A stretch of 45,376 nucleotides of DNA, taken from positions 1-45,376 of the forward strand of contig JAJYPS010000006.1 of the NCBI GenBank assembly GCA_021795215.1, written 5' to 3'. Below, piece by piece: positions 9,020-18,176 of this stretch. The first letter of the stretch is position 1; each line of letters starts with the position of its first letter. This DNA is from Actinomycetes bacterium. Lineage in GTDB: Bacteria; Actinomycetota; Acidimicrobiia; Acidimicrobiales; JAKAOS01. The position numbers were made by a program, and so were the translations under genes. The notes beneath the pieces were generated by a model. It had not been told where the DNA came from and did not search any database. It worked only from the letters and a program-made list of their open reading frames with translations.

Positions 9020-10528
9020 ATGCCATTAGCGACGGCCACCTCTCACAGTTTCAGGCCGACCGACTGGGCGATCCTGGCTGTGATCGTGGTTCTGGTGGCA
9101 CTGTCAGCCATGCTGGCCCTGGCGGAGACCGGTCTCGTCCGGATGAGCCGGGCGAAAGCGATGAGCCTTCAGGAAGAGGGGCGTCGCGGGGCGTCGCATC
9201 TCGTGCGGATGGTCGAACGTCCGGAACGGTTCCTGAACCCGGTGCTGTTGCTGGTGCTCCTCTGCCAACTGGTCGCCGCCACGTTGGTGGGCGTAGTCGC
9301 CGAGCACCTGTTCGGCGCCCTGGGTGTTGCGGTGGCCACCGGCTTCGAAGTGGTGGTCATATTCGTAGTCGGCGAGGCGGCGCCCAAGAACTGGGCGGTC
9401 CGCCATCCCGACCGGGCGGCGCTCCTCGCCGCGCCAGCCGTGTCCACCATCGTCGCCTTCCCCCCCATCCGTTGGATCTCGTCGGGGCTGATCGCGCTGT
9501 CCAACCTGCTCCTTCCCGGCAAGGGCTTCAGCGGTCCCTACGTCTCCGAGCGGGAGCTGCTGGCAATGGCCGACGTCGCGGTGCAGCACGACGTGATAGA
9601 GACCGAGGAGCGGGCGCTCATCCAGTCGATAATCGACTTCGGAGACACGGTCGTTCGAGAGGTGATGGTGCCGCGGACCGACATGGTGACGACCGAGTCG
9701 AGAGCACGTGTGGCCGACGTGCTGGAGGTCGCAATGGCCGCAGGCTACAGCCGCATCCCGGTCTACGGGCAGAACGTGGACGACGTGGTGGGCATCGTCT
9801 ACACCAAGGACCTGATGAGGGCCGATCTGGCCAACGAGAGCGACATCGCGGTGAGCAGGCTCGTCCGGTCGGCCCACTTCGTGCCTGAGACGAAACGGGT
9901 GTCGGAGCTCATGCGTGAGATGCAGCAGCAGAAGTACCACATGGCGATCGTGGTAGACGAGTACGGCGGCACGGCCGGGTTGGTCACGTTGGAGGACCTG
10001 ATAGAAGAGCTGGTGGGGGAGATAGTCGACGAGTTCGACGTCGAAGAGCCTCTCGCCGAGCCGCTTGCCGGAGGCGGCTATCGGGTGAATGCCAGGATGC
10101 CGCTGGACGAAGTGAACGAGCTGCTGGCGGCCGACCTGCCGACCGGCGACTGGGACACGGTGGGCGGCTTGGTGTACAACGTGCTCGGCCACGTGCCGAC
10201 TGAGGGTGAGGCTGCCCTCACTCGGAGCCATCGACTGATAGCGGAAAAGGTCCAAGGACGCCGGATCGGCCGCGTCCGCATCGTTCCGCTTCCTTCGGAG
10301 GAGGCCGTCGGCTCCGGCTCGGCCGGTCCGACAGGTGCAGCCGGGCAGGGACAAGCGATCTCCTCCTCGGGGGACACCGAACACCATGTGGCCCGGAGCG
10401 AGACGGGTCCGGCGGACTCCCCCGCGCACCTGTCGACTGAACCGGTACCGGGTCCCGTCCCCGGAGAGCGGCAGGGGAGCGGCGAGGGCGTGCCCCCTTA
10501 CAGCACCGCTCGGCGCTCGCGGAGCTAG
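9020..10528 (+). CDS. CNNM/CorC (hemolysin-family) membrane protein with CBS pair
   Basis: N-terminal DUF21-type TM segments; [67 protein letters not shown]-terminal CorC_HlyC-like domain. Confidence 0.93.
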   Translation: MPLATATSHSFRPTDWAILAVIVVLVALSAMLALAETGLVRMSRAKAMSLQEEGRRGASHLVRMVERPERFLNPVLLLVLLCQLVAATLVGVVAEHLFGALGVAVATGFEVVVIFVVGEAAPKNWAVRHPDRAALLAAPAVSTIVAFPPIRWISSGLIALSNLLLPGKGFSGPYVSERELLAMADVAVQHDVIETEERALIQSIIDFGDTVVREVMVPRTDMVTTESRARVADVLEVAMAAGYSRIPVYGQNVDDVVGIVYTKDLMRADLANESDIAVSRLVRSAHFVPETKRVSELMREMQQQKYHMAIVVDEYGGTAGLVTLEDLIEELVGEIVDEFDVEEPLAEPLAGGGYRVNARMPLDEVNELLAADLPTGDWDTVGGLVYNVLGHVPTEGEAALTRSHRLIAEKVQGRRIGRVRIVPLPSEEAVGSGSAGPTGAAGQGQAISSSGDTEHHVARSETGPADSPAHLSTEPVPGPVPGERQGSGEGVPPYSTARRSRS

Positions 10529-10568
10529 GTACCGTAGTGCGGAACGGGGCGACAGGGTCAAAACGGGG

Positions 10569-11408
10569 ATGAGGTCCGGCTTTGCCACCATCGTAGGCAG
10601 GCCGAATGCCGGGAAGTCCACCCTCCTCAACCGGATACTCGGCCGCAAGGTGTCCATCGTGTCGGACAAGCCGAACACCACCCGCTCGGCGGTGCGGGGG
10701 ATACTGCACCATCCCGACGGTCAGGTCGTGTTCGTCGACACGCCCGGCCTCCACAAGCCCCGCAGCCTGCTCGGCAAGCACCTGAACCTCGCGGCGCGGT
10801 CGTCGCTGTCGGACGTCGACGTGGCGATAATGGTTGTCGACGCGGCAGCCGACGTAGGCAGGGGAGACGCGGTGGTCGCCTCGTCCGTCCCTGCCGATGC
10901 TGCGGTTGTGCTGAACAAGGCGGACACGGTCGACCCAGGGCAGCTGGAAGCGCAGAGAAGCCGTCTGAGGGCGCTCGGACTTACGGGTCCGCTGATGGCG
11001 GTGTCCGCTAGGACCGGCGAGGGCGTGGACACCCTGGTCCAATCGGTCCTGGCCAGGATGCCCGACGGTCCGCCCTACTACCCCGAGCACATGGTGAGCG
11101 ACGTGGGGGAGGGCGAGTGGGTTGCCGAGCTGGTGCGTGAGCAGCTGCTGGCGGTGGTCGACGACGAGCTGCCGCACGCGATCGCGTGCCAGGTCACCGA
11201 GTGGGAGTGGCCGAGGGTTCGAGTCGAGATACTGGTCGAGCGGGACAGCCAGAAGGGCATCGTCATAGGTTCGCGAGGGCAGGTGCTGAAAGCGGTCGGC
11301 ACCGCTGTCAGGCAACAGATGGACCCAGGTGCTTACCTGGAGCTCTTCGTCCGCGTGGACAAGGACTGGCAGAGGCGGTCGTCGGCTCTGGCGCGGCTCG
11401 GTCTCTGA
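10569..11408 (+). CDS. era: GTPase Era
   Basis: GFATIVGRPNAGKSTLLNRILGRKVSIVSDKPNTTR, FVDTPGLHKPR, NKADTVD; KH domain VIGSRGQVLKAVGTAVRQQMDPG. Confidence 0.96.
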   Translation: MRSGFATIVGRPNAGKSTLLNRILGRKVSIVSDKPNTTRSAVRGILHHPDGQVVFVDTPGLHKPRSLLGKHLNLAARSSLSDVDVAIMVVDAAADVGRGDAVVASSVPADAAVVLNKADTVDPGQLEAQRSRLRALGLTGPLMAVSARTGEGVDTLVQSVLARMPDGPPYYPEHMVSDVGEGEWVAELVREQLLAVVDDELPHAIACQVTEWEWPRVRVEILVERDSQKGIVIGSRGQVLKAVGTAVRQQMDPGAYLELFVRVDKDWQRRSSALARLGL

Positions 11409-11472
11409 AGCTGCTCGGTCTCTGAAGCTGCTCGGTCTCTGAAGCTGCTCGGTCGCTGAAGCTGCTCGGTCT
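11400..11472 (+). repeat. 17-bp tandem repeat (GGTCTCTGAAGCTGCTC, 4 copies plus partial) spanning the era stop codon
   Basis: Direct reading of 11400-11472; TGA at 11406 (era stop), 11423, 11440 and 11457. Confidence 0.9.
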
Positions 11473-11659
11473 ACCATCTCGGCTGTTCAATGCAATGGCC
11501 TGGGCGCCTTCAACGGCCTGGGCGCCTTCGGCCGCGGTTTAGCCGAATGTCCACCGCCGGTTCACCTCTACGCAACCCGTCTATCACTCTGGGGGGGCAC
11601 CGTATATTCGGTGGTCGTCCAATCGGGCGCTTCACTGCGCAAGAGGGAGTTGCCGATCG

Positions 11660-11818
11660 ATGGAAGAGATCGTGTTGATGCTGGTTGGCGAAGCGATGTT
11701 GTTGGTGCTCAAAGCGCTGTTGGGGCCGGTCGTCACTTGGGCGATAGGAGCAGTGACCGGAGCACCGGAGGCCGGAGCACCGCGGACTGTCGCACCTGGG
11801 GCTGTTGCCGTCAGCTGA
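11660..11818 (+). CDS. Candidate small hydrophobic peptide (52 aa, one predicted TM helix)
   Basis: ATG at 11660, MEEIVLMLVGEAMLLVLKALLGPVVTWAIGAVTGAPEAGAPRTVAPGAVAVS*, preceded by AGAGGGAG at RBS distance; below the ORF-track size cutoff. Confidence 0.45.
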   Translation: MEEIVLMLVGEAMLLVLKALLGPVVTWAIGAVTGAPEAGAPRTVAPGAVAVS

Positions 11819-11879
11819 CCGAGCCCATCCGGACTCGACGGGCCGCCACGGCGTGGCTCAACTGTCCCGACTGGCCAGA

Positions 11880-14645
11880 TCAGGCTGCGATCTTGAACCA
11901 CACCCGCTTGCCGGTGGGTAGCCGCTCCACCCCCCACTCGCGGGCCAGATGCTTCACCAGCCACAGCCCCCGGCCCCCTTCGCTCTCCTCCCCAGGTGAG
12001 ACCACGCGGGGCAGGCGGTGCGAGCTGTCGCTGACCGCGCAGTAGAGCGTTCCTGGCGCCTCCTTGATTATCACCTCTATGCGGCTCTCGGCGTGCCTCA
12101 CTGCATTCGCTGCAATCTCGCTGAGCAGTAGAAGGACATCGTCCGCCACGTCCGTCGATCCCCACTCGGACAGCAGGGCGGAGGCCCAACGGCGGGCCAA
12201 TGAGGGACTGTTGAGTGCGGCAGGAAAGAACGCGGCGCCGGACCGTTCCGCAGGGACCTCGGAAGCGGCCCGCTCCAACGAGAGCATCACCATGCGGCGC
12301 CTGGCGGACCCCCCCTCCGCCTCCGCTGCGGCCATCAGCCCGTCGCTGAAGAGGGCAGACTGTGCCTGGGTCCGGGCCACCAGTCGGCGGAAGTGAGACA
12401 TGGCCCGGTCCTGCTGTCCCGCGCCGTCGGAGAGCAGCCCCTCGGTGAAGACCACCATCCGCGTATCGGGACGCAGGTAGAGCACAGTGTCTACAAACCG
12501 GCACTCCATAAAGGCTGGCATCGATCTCGCCAGATGGACGTACTGCGCCCTGCCGCCGGAGGCGAGCAACGGCGGCAGGTGAGCGGCAGAGGACATGGTG
12601 ACCTCTCCACGCCGCACGTCCCACACGCCCACCAGAAATCGGCAGGCAAGCGAGTCGGTCGTCTCCGGGGGGCACCCCCGTGCCTCATCGGCCAGGCGCC
12701 CGAGGGCGGCAGCCGGACTTTCCCCTGCCAGCAGGTCCGCCTTCAGTGCTCTTGCAACGCCGATGGCGGGATGCGGCGGCGGGGCCGTGTTCAGGGCCTC
12801 ACCGACGAAGAATGCCACTTTCCCCGATGCGCCGGCCGTCGGCTCCGCATCCCCTCCGGATGGCACAGCCGTTCCTGATGGCACAGCGGTTCCGGATGGC
12901 ACAGCGGTTCCGGATGGCACAGCCGTTCCTGATGGCACAGCCGTTCCTGATGGCACAGTGAAGGCTTCACCCCACACCGGCCGCCGCGGGTCGTGCTCGC
13001 CTGCATGGCGCAGGACGAGCCTGAGGCCATCCGAGATCCCTATGTTCTTGTCGCCGGTGCCCCCGACGAGCTCGGGAACGGGATGCGAAGTGGGGGCCTC
13101 CCCGCCGATCGGAGGGCATGGTGCGGTCCACCCTCCGAGGCGATCGAGCGTGACGCCGAGACGCCGGGCTATCTCCTGTACCCAGCACGTCTCGAGGGGC
13201 ACCTGTCCCGTCGGAACGGCCGGCCGTGCCGAGAGCGGGATATCCCCGCCCGCGAGGTCACCGCGTAGTTCGACGGTGCCGAATACGACTTCGGCCGGCA
13301 CGCCTTCCTCATCGGGCGACGTGTCGCCTGTCTCTCCGTGTGGCTCTCGGTCCCTTGCCACCCCGACTGCGTGGCGACCGACCAGAGGGCGGTCCGGGCG
13401 AGACTGGAACCAGATGCACCCGAGGGGCCCGGCACCGCCCGGGACGGTCACCACATCCCACTCCTCCGGTGTGATGGCGATCGACGCCGCCATCCGCTCA
13501 GGTGCCGCCGCCACGAGCGGATCGGGCAGGCGCCCGGCCGCTACGCTTCGGCCAAGATCGCAGCTCTCGATGTCGAGCGGGACATGACACGACACGACAG
13601 GGAGGTCTCGCGACCCGTAGACCGCACTCTGCGGCTCTCCCCGGAGTGGTCGAGGCACGACGACGCACCACTCGGCCACGCATTCGACCGTTGTCTCGGC
13701 GACCATCCGGGCAGCAGCGTGCCGATCCGAGGCGCGTGCCAACTTGGTGGCCAGCACGGCGAGAGCGGCCGAGCGGCGATTGGAGGTCCTGTAGTCGGCT
13801 GCCGCCTCCACCTGGGTGGTGATGTCCTGAAGGGCCATCACCACCCCCTGGCGTCCTCCCTCCAGGCGGGCCGGGGAGAGCGTCACTTCGGCCAGCCCCC
13901 CCGGCTTTCCTGGAAGCTTCGCAGTCGACACCACGCCCGATCCGTGAGCGACGACCCGCTCTACCAGCTGCGACAGGTCCGGAGGCAGCAGTCCCGGCAG
14001 GAGGGAGCCAGGAGAGTGTCGCTGGTCCCCCGTGCTGCCCTGGGCCGGGTCCGGCGGCAGCAGCAGCATGTCGGCTGCACGGCGGTTCCAAGTGGAGATC
14101 GCTCCTTCGGAGTCGGCCAAGAGGACGCCGACGGCCGCCTGGTCCATCCCGCTGCTCGACCCGCCGGGGTCATCGCCGTGCGTGGTAGCCCTGTTCGGCG
14201 GTCGCACACCGGAGCTTGCCGGCGGCTCGGCGCCTCGCAGCCTCCTGTTGCGAGCTTCCGAGGCCGCCACCGCGCGGGCGACAGCTTCCACCAGTCTCTC
14301 CGCATCTCCGGCTGCTCCCGCCGCGGCCGGGGCTTCGAGGGCCTCCACCCCCACTCCCCAGAACGGACCCAGCGCCAAGCGGCGGCAGACGTGCTCCAGG
14401 GAGTCCCGGTCGACCAGCAGGATCACCGATGCCGCCGGTGTGGTGCGCTGGACCGCCTCGGCAACCCCAGTGACGCCGGGGCCAGAGCCGGACACGACCA
14501 CCACGTCGGGATCGCACAGCCGCTGCACGTCGGACAGCCGGGCGGGCAGAGGGAACGTCATCACTTCGTGGCCGCTTCGTAGGCACCACTGTTCGATCGG
14601 CTGGCTCAACGCCTGGTTCAGGTCCAGGAGCACGACTTGCGCCAT
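11880..14645 (-). CDS. SpoIIE/RsbU-type PP2C phosphatase with degenerate N-terminal receiver, PAS region and C-terminal HATPase (anti-sigma kinase-like)
   Basis: PAS-like MDQAAVGVLLADSEGAISTWNRRAADML; PP2C region GVARALKADLLAGESPAAALGRLADEARG...LPPLLASGGRAQYVHLARSMPAF; HATPase DDVLLLLSEIAANAVRHAESRIEVII...EGGRGLWLVKHLAREWGVE. Confidence 0.85.
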   Translation of the reverse strand: MAQVVLLDLNQALSQPIEQWCLRSGHEVMTFPLPARLSDVQRLCDPDVVVVSGSGPGVTGVAEAVQRTTPAASVILLVDRDSLEHVCRRLALGPFWGVGVEALEAPAAAGAAGDAERLVEAVARAVAASEARNRRLRGAEPPASSGVRPPNRATTHGDDPGGSSSGMDQAAVGVLLADSEGAISTWNRRAADMLLLPPDPAQGSTGDQRHSPGSLLPGLLPPDLSQLVERVVAHGSGVVSTAKLPGKPGGLAEVTLSPARLEGGRQGVVMALQDITTQVEAAADYRTSNRRSAALAVLATKLARASDRHAAARMVAETTVECVAEWCVVVPRPLRGEPQSAVYGSRDLPVVSCHVPLDIESCDLGRSVAAGRLPDPLVAAAPERMAASIAITPEEWDVVTVPGGAGPLGCIWFQSRPDRPLVGRHAVGVARDREPHGETGDTSPDEEGVPAEVVFGTVELRGDLAGGDIPLSARPAVPTGQVPLETCWVQEIARRLGVTLDRLGGWTAPCPPIGGEAPTSHPVPELVGGTGDKNIGISDGLRLVLRHAGEHDPRRPVWGEAFTVPSGTAVPSGTAVPSGTAVPSGTAVPSGTAVPSGGDAEPTAGASGKVAFFVGEALNTAPPPHPAIGVARALKADLLAGESPAAALGRLADEARGCPPETTDSLACRFLVGVWDVRRGEVTMSSAAHLPPLLASGGRAQYVHLARSMPAFMECRFVDTVLYLRPDTRMVVFTEGLLSDGAGQQDRAMSHFRRLVARTQAQSALFSDGLMAAAEAEGGSARRRMVMLSLERAASEVPAERSGAAFFPAALNSPSLARRWASALLSEWGSTDVADDVLLLLSEIAANAVRHAESRIEVIIKEAPGTLYCAVSDSSHRLPRVVSPGEESEGGRGLWLVKHLAREWGVERLPTGKRVWFKIAA
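12859..12960 (-). repeat. In-frame 18-bp tandem repeat encoding (VPSGTA)5 inside the phosphatase gene
   Basis: Five 18-bp units plus a partial on the + strand, GATGGCACAGC[C/G]GTTCC[T/G]. Confidence 0.95.
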
Positions 14646-14701
14646 CGACGCTCAGCTACCCGGCCTATTCGGAATGACCCCCACCGGTCATCACTGTAGG
14701 G

Positions 14702-15520
14702 TCAACTCGGGTGACGCTGAGTGTTGAGGTGCAGACGAGGCGCAGTGGGAGAGATCAACTGGAGCGGATCCCTTTCGTACTTACCGGCGGCCGAGGGTGA
14801 GATAGCTCCCGTCTCGGCCAGCTGAGCCAGCACCTCTCCTCGCCTCTCCATCGCCGCTCCGGGGTGCCGGAGCGGATCGTAAGCTCCGGGTGCCTGCACC
14901 GTTCCGGCCAGCAGGGCCGCCTGGGGCCAGGATAGGCGCCGCGGCTCCTGGCCGAAGTACCGCAGGCTGGCCTGGCGAGCCCCGTAGGAGCCGTCACCGA
15001 AGTACGCCGCGTCGAGATACAGGTTCATCAGCTGGGCATGGCTGTAGTGCAGTTCCAGGCGGAAGGCCATCCCCGCCTGGTCGAGCTTCGCCAAGGGCCC
15101 GTTGCTCGGGAAGAACAGCAGCTTGGCGAGCTGCTGGGCCAGCGTCGATCCGCCCTGCGGCCCGCTGGAGGTGACGTGTCCCCATATCCAGCGCGCTGCA
15201 CCGTACGCGATGTCGGTCCCCGGCGGCCCGTAGAAGGCATGGTCCTCGATGGCGACCACCGATGCGGCCAGCCGGTGAGGGGGAGGGACGTGCAACGGTC
15301 GGGTCCCGTGCTTCGACAGCAGGCGGTCCACCCTGGTCGCAGCGGCAGAGGGAGCGGGCAGGCTCGCGAGGAACAGCAGTCCCGAGCCGATTGCGACAGC
15401 AGCCAGCACTGCGGCGGCGCGCCGAGCACGGCGCCTCCTGCCGCGACTGCGACTCCGTGGCGCCACAGGTAAGTCCGCCGCGGCCCGGTGCGGCCGTCGG
15501 GACCGGCCAGCCGCCCGCAT
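14702..15520 (-). CDS. Monofunctional peptidoglycan transglycosylase (GT51)
   Basis: VVAIEDHAFYGPPGTDIAYGAARWIWGHVTSSGPQGGSTLAQQLAKLLFF...AYFGDGSYGARQASLRYFGQEPRRLSWPQAALLAG. Confidence 0.9.
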   Translation of the reverse strand: MRAAGRSRRPHRAAADLPVAPRSRSRGRRRRARRAAAVLAAVAIGSGLLFLASLPAPSAAATRVDRLLSKHGTRPLHVPPPHRLAASVVAIEDHAFYGPPGTDIAYGAARWIWGHVTSSGPQGGSTLAQQLAKLLFFPSNGPLAKLDQAGMAFRLELHYSHAQLMNLYLDAAYFGDGSYGARQASLRYFGQEPRRLSWPQAALLAGTVQAPGAYDPLRHPGAAMERRGEVLAQLAETGAISPSAAGKYERDPLQLISPTAPRLHLNTQRHPS

Positions 15521-15574
15521 CCCGGCAGATTACCCCGCCACCAGCACTGGAGGCTGGGCAGCTAAGTTCGCACC

Positions 15575-16294
15575 GTGGGACTCGACGGGATCGACATGCA
15601 CCGTGTCCCCTCCCATGTGGCCTGCGTCATGGACGGCAACGGACGTTGGGCCACGAGGCGCGGGCTTCCGCGGACGGATGGGCACGGAGCAGGGGAGAAG
15701 GCCCTGCTGGACACCGTCTACGGCGCTTTGGACCTGGGCCTCGACTGGTTGACCGTGTACGCGTTCTCGACGGAGAACTGGAGACGACCCGCCGACGAGG
15801 TCCGCTACCTGATGCACTTCAACGAGGGCATCCTGCTTCGGCGCCGGGACGAGCTGAACGATCTGGGCGTACGGGTACGGTTCTCGGGGAGACGGGACTG
15901 GCGCGTTCCCCGCCGGCTGCTCCGCCACATCGACGACACCGTCGCACTGACCGGGTCGAACCGGAAGCTGACGCTGACGTTCGCGTTCAACTACGGCGGC
16001 CGAGCGGAGATCATCGACGCGGTACGAGCCGTGGTGGCAGACGGCGTTCCGGCGTCCAAGGTGGACGAGCGGGAGTTGCGCAAGCGCCTCTACTTCCCCG
16101 ACATGCCGGATCCCGACCTGGTCGTCAGGACTTCCGGCGAGTTCCGGATCTCCAACTTCCTGCTGTGGCAGCTGGCCTACTCCGAGCTCGTATTCTCCGA
16201 CGTGCTCTGGCCCGACTTCCGCCGGGAGCACCTTTTCGACGCCGTCCGGGAGTACCAGCGGCGTGACCGCCGGTACGGGACGGTGGAGGCTTGA
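15575..16294 (+). CDS. uppS: Isoprenyl transferase (undecaprenyl diphosphate synthase family)
   Basis: HVACVMDGNGRWATRRGLPRTDGHGAGEKA, VYAFSTENWRRP, DPDLVVRTSGEFRISNFLLWQLAYSELVF. Confidence 0.95.
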   Translation: MGLDGIDMHRVPSHVACVMDGNGRWATRRGLPRTDGHGAGEKALLDTVYGALDLGLDWLTVYAFSTENWRRPADEVRYLMHFNEGILLRRRDELNDLGVRVRFSGRRDWRVPRRLLRHIDDTVALTGSNRKLTLTFAFNYGGRAEIIDAVRAVVADGVPASKVDERELRKRLYFPDMPDPDLVVRTSGEFRISNFLLWQLAYSELVFSDVLWPDFRREHLFDAVREYQRRDRRYGTVEA

Positions 16295-16506
16295 TGCCCG
16301 GCAGCGAGGAGCCCTCCCTCGAGCGACCGAGATCCACACCGAGGGGGAGGCTCTCGATCGTGGCGGCGGCCGTGGCTGCGGTGGTCCTGTTCCTGTTGCT
16401 GATAGCTGGAACAGCGATAGGCGCCCCCGGTGCTCGCCAGCTGCTGATCACCTCGGTCCTGCTCGTCGGCCTCATAGCGGCAGGGACAAGGATGCACCGG
16501 CGCTGA
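16291..16506 (+). CDS. Small hypothetical membrane protein
   Basis: 71-aa ORF overlapping the uppS stop by 4 nt, with two hydrophobic stretches. Confidence 0.6.
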   Translation: MMPGSEEPSLERPRSTPRGRLSIVAAAVAAVVLFLLLIAGTAIGAPGARQLLITSVLLVGLIAAGTRMHRR

Positions 16507-16760
16507 GGCGACCTCCGCAGCCGCCGGAGCGATCCCCGGTCTCGGGATCGGGCCTTGGGGCTGGAGGGCTCGCAGGGCACGGGAGCAGCTCGGTGCCCGA
16601 CTCCGGCCACACGCCGCCGATCCGCCCCCGTCTCTGAGAGAATGTCTGCAGTCCGGGGCCTGAACATCTCCGGGCCGGAACAGTTCCCGGCCGGCCCTCC
16701 GTCCGACCGGGGGAGCTCTATCGGGAACCGGGCTTTGCCGGCCACTTCGGGAGGTGGAGG

Positions 16761-17477
16761 ATTCCGCTCTACAAGGCACAGGGAGTCGTGCTTCGCACGA
16801 CGAAGCTCGGCGAAGCCGACAGGATCGCCCACCTGGCCACGGACAGGCGCGGTCGTGTGCGCGCAGTCGTGAAAGGCGTTCGCAAGACGAAGAGCCGGTG
16901 GGGCAGCCGCCTGGAGCCGATGAGCCACGTGTCCGTGCTGTGCTGGGAGGGACGGGACCTGGACGTCGTGACGCAGGCCGAGACGATCGACCACTTCCGG
17001 GCCATCCGGGAGGATCTCGACCGTATGGTGAAGGCGGCGGTGCTGCTGGAAGTGGCGGACCGCCTGGGTCTGGACGGCTGGGAGGGCGGCCAGACCTACC
17101 GCATGCTCGTGGGGGCTCTCCGCTTCCTGTCCCAGCAGGACTCGGCGGCACTGGTAGGAGCGTTCCTCTGGCGGCTGCTCGCTGAGGAGGGGTTTGCTCC
17201 GGTGCTGGATCGTTGTGCCGCCTGCGGCGGACCGGGCCCGCTGGTTGCGTTCGAGGCTGCTGTGGGGGGAGCGCTGTGCCGACGATGCCGCCAGGGAACC
17301 CCGCTCAGCGGGGAGGCACTCGTTCTGATCGCCTCCGCGCTCGGAGGTCGTCTGACCGACGTGCTGCGGGAGCCGCCGTCGAGGGCAGTGACCGAGATGG
17401 AGACGTTGGCTACCCGTACGATGGAGGCTCATATCGAGCGGAGGCTGCGTAGCGTGGGCGTGTTGGACCGGGGCTGA
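16761..17477 (+). CDS. recO: DNA repair protein RecO, apparently with a non-canonical ATT start
   Basis: IPLYKAQGVVLRTTKLGEADRIAHLATDRRGRVRAVVKGVRKTKSRWG...; zinc-ribbon-like CAACGG...CRRC; GGAGG at 16750-16754. The ORF track starts at the internal GTG 16788. Confidence 0.85.
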   Translation: MPLYKAQGVVLRTTKLGEADRIAHLATDRRGRVRAVVKGVRKTKSRWGSRLEPMSHVSVLCWEGRDLDVVTQAETIDHFRAIREDLDRMVKAAVLLEVADRLGLDGWEGGQTYRMLVGALRFLSQQDSAALVGAFLWRLLAEEGFAPVLDRCAACGGPGPLVAFEAAVGGALCRRCRQGTPLSGEALVLIASALGGRLTDVLREPPSRAVTEMETLATRTMEAHIERRLRSVGVLDRG

Positions 17478-17521
17478 AATCGGAACGGTCCCGACGAGGA
17501 GGATCTTCGAAAGGAGCCGGA

Positions 17522-17866
17522 ATGGTCGAGGTGAGAGAGCAGAGCGAACAGCCCCTATGGGCGTCGTGGGAGGAATCGGTCGCCTTCGATGGAGCGGGGG
17601 CGACCGTTCGCACCGTCGGGGAAGGTCAGGGGTCCAAGACGTTCGTGGTAGGGCTCGAACCGGGCCAGGTGCTGCCGACGCATCCGGCTCCGGAGGACCT
17701 CTGCCTCCTCGTGGTGCAAGGTGACGTGAATCTAGTGGCATCCGAGGAACGGCGTCCGTGCCGGAGCGGTGACGTCGTGCAGATGCGAGCGGGGGTTCCC
17801 CACTCGATCGAGAACGGCGACTCGACCAGGGCGGTCGTGGTCGGGGTGCTGCGCAAGCATCCGTAG
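17522..17866 (+). CDS. Cupin-domain protein
   Basis: 114-aa beta-rich ORF: GQVLPTHPAPEDLCLLVVQGDVNLVASEERRPCRSGDVVQMRAGVPHSIENG. Confidence 0.8.
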   Translation: MVEVREQSEQPLWASWEESVAFDGAGATVRTVGEGQGSKTFVVGLEPGQVLPTHPAPEDLCLLVVQGDVNLVASEERRPCRSGDVVQMRAGVPHSIENGDSTRAVVVGVLRKHP

Positions 17867-18176
17867 GGGCGTAACCCGAGGGGAACTTGTCCCCGCCCCC
17901 TGTCCGTCGTACCTGGAAGCAGGCCCCGCCGCTTCCCTGACGGCGCGCGTCCCGGTGCCGCACGAAAGACGACGGACCCGTCCCCTGGAACGGCCACCGC
18001 CCGGAACGGTCACCGCCCGGAACGGTTCGGTCGGGTCTCGCCGGGCTGTTCACGAAAACGGCATCGGCTCGTCACGCGAAGGTCGCAGCACGGCCACTTC
18101 TGCAGTGGAGTATGGCGCTGCCATGCAAGACGACGCAGCGAAAGCCCCCCGCTTTCGTCCGAAGGAGCCCTGCCCG

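Noticed and set aside
9104-10681. 525-aa antisense ORF across the CNNM/CorC gene
   Set aside because: His/Arg/Val-rich antisense shadow; the sense frame is a well-conserved family.
12859-12960. Regular repeats as a CRISPR array
   Set aside because: Contiguous 18-bp in-frame repeats with no spacers, inside a coding gene; no cas genes in the window.
16507-16760. GC-rich intergenic region with a CGATCCC...GGGATCG dyad as a possible tRNA or ncRNA
   Set aside because: No cloverleaf or conserved tRNA T-loop found by eye; the dyad is short and may be chance at this GC content.
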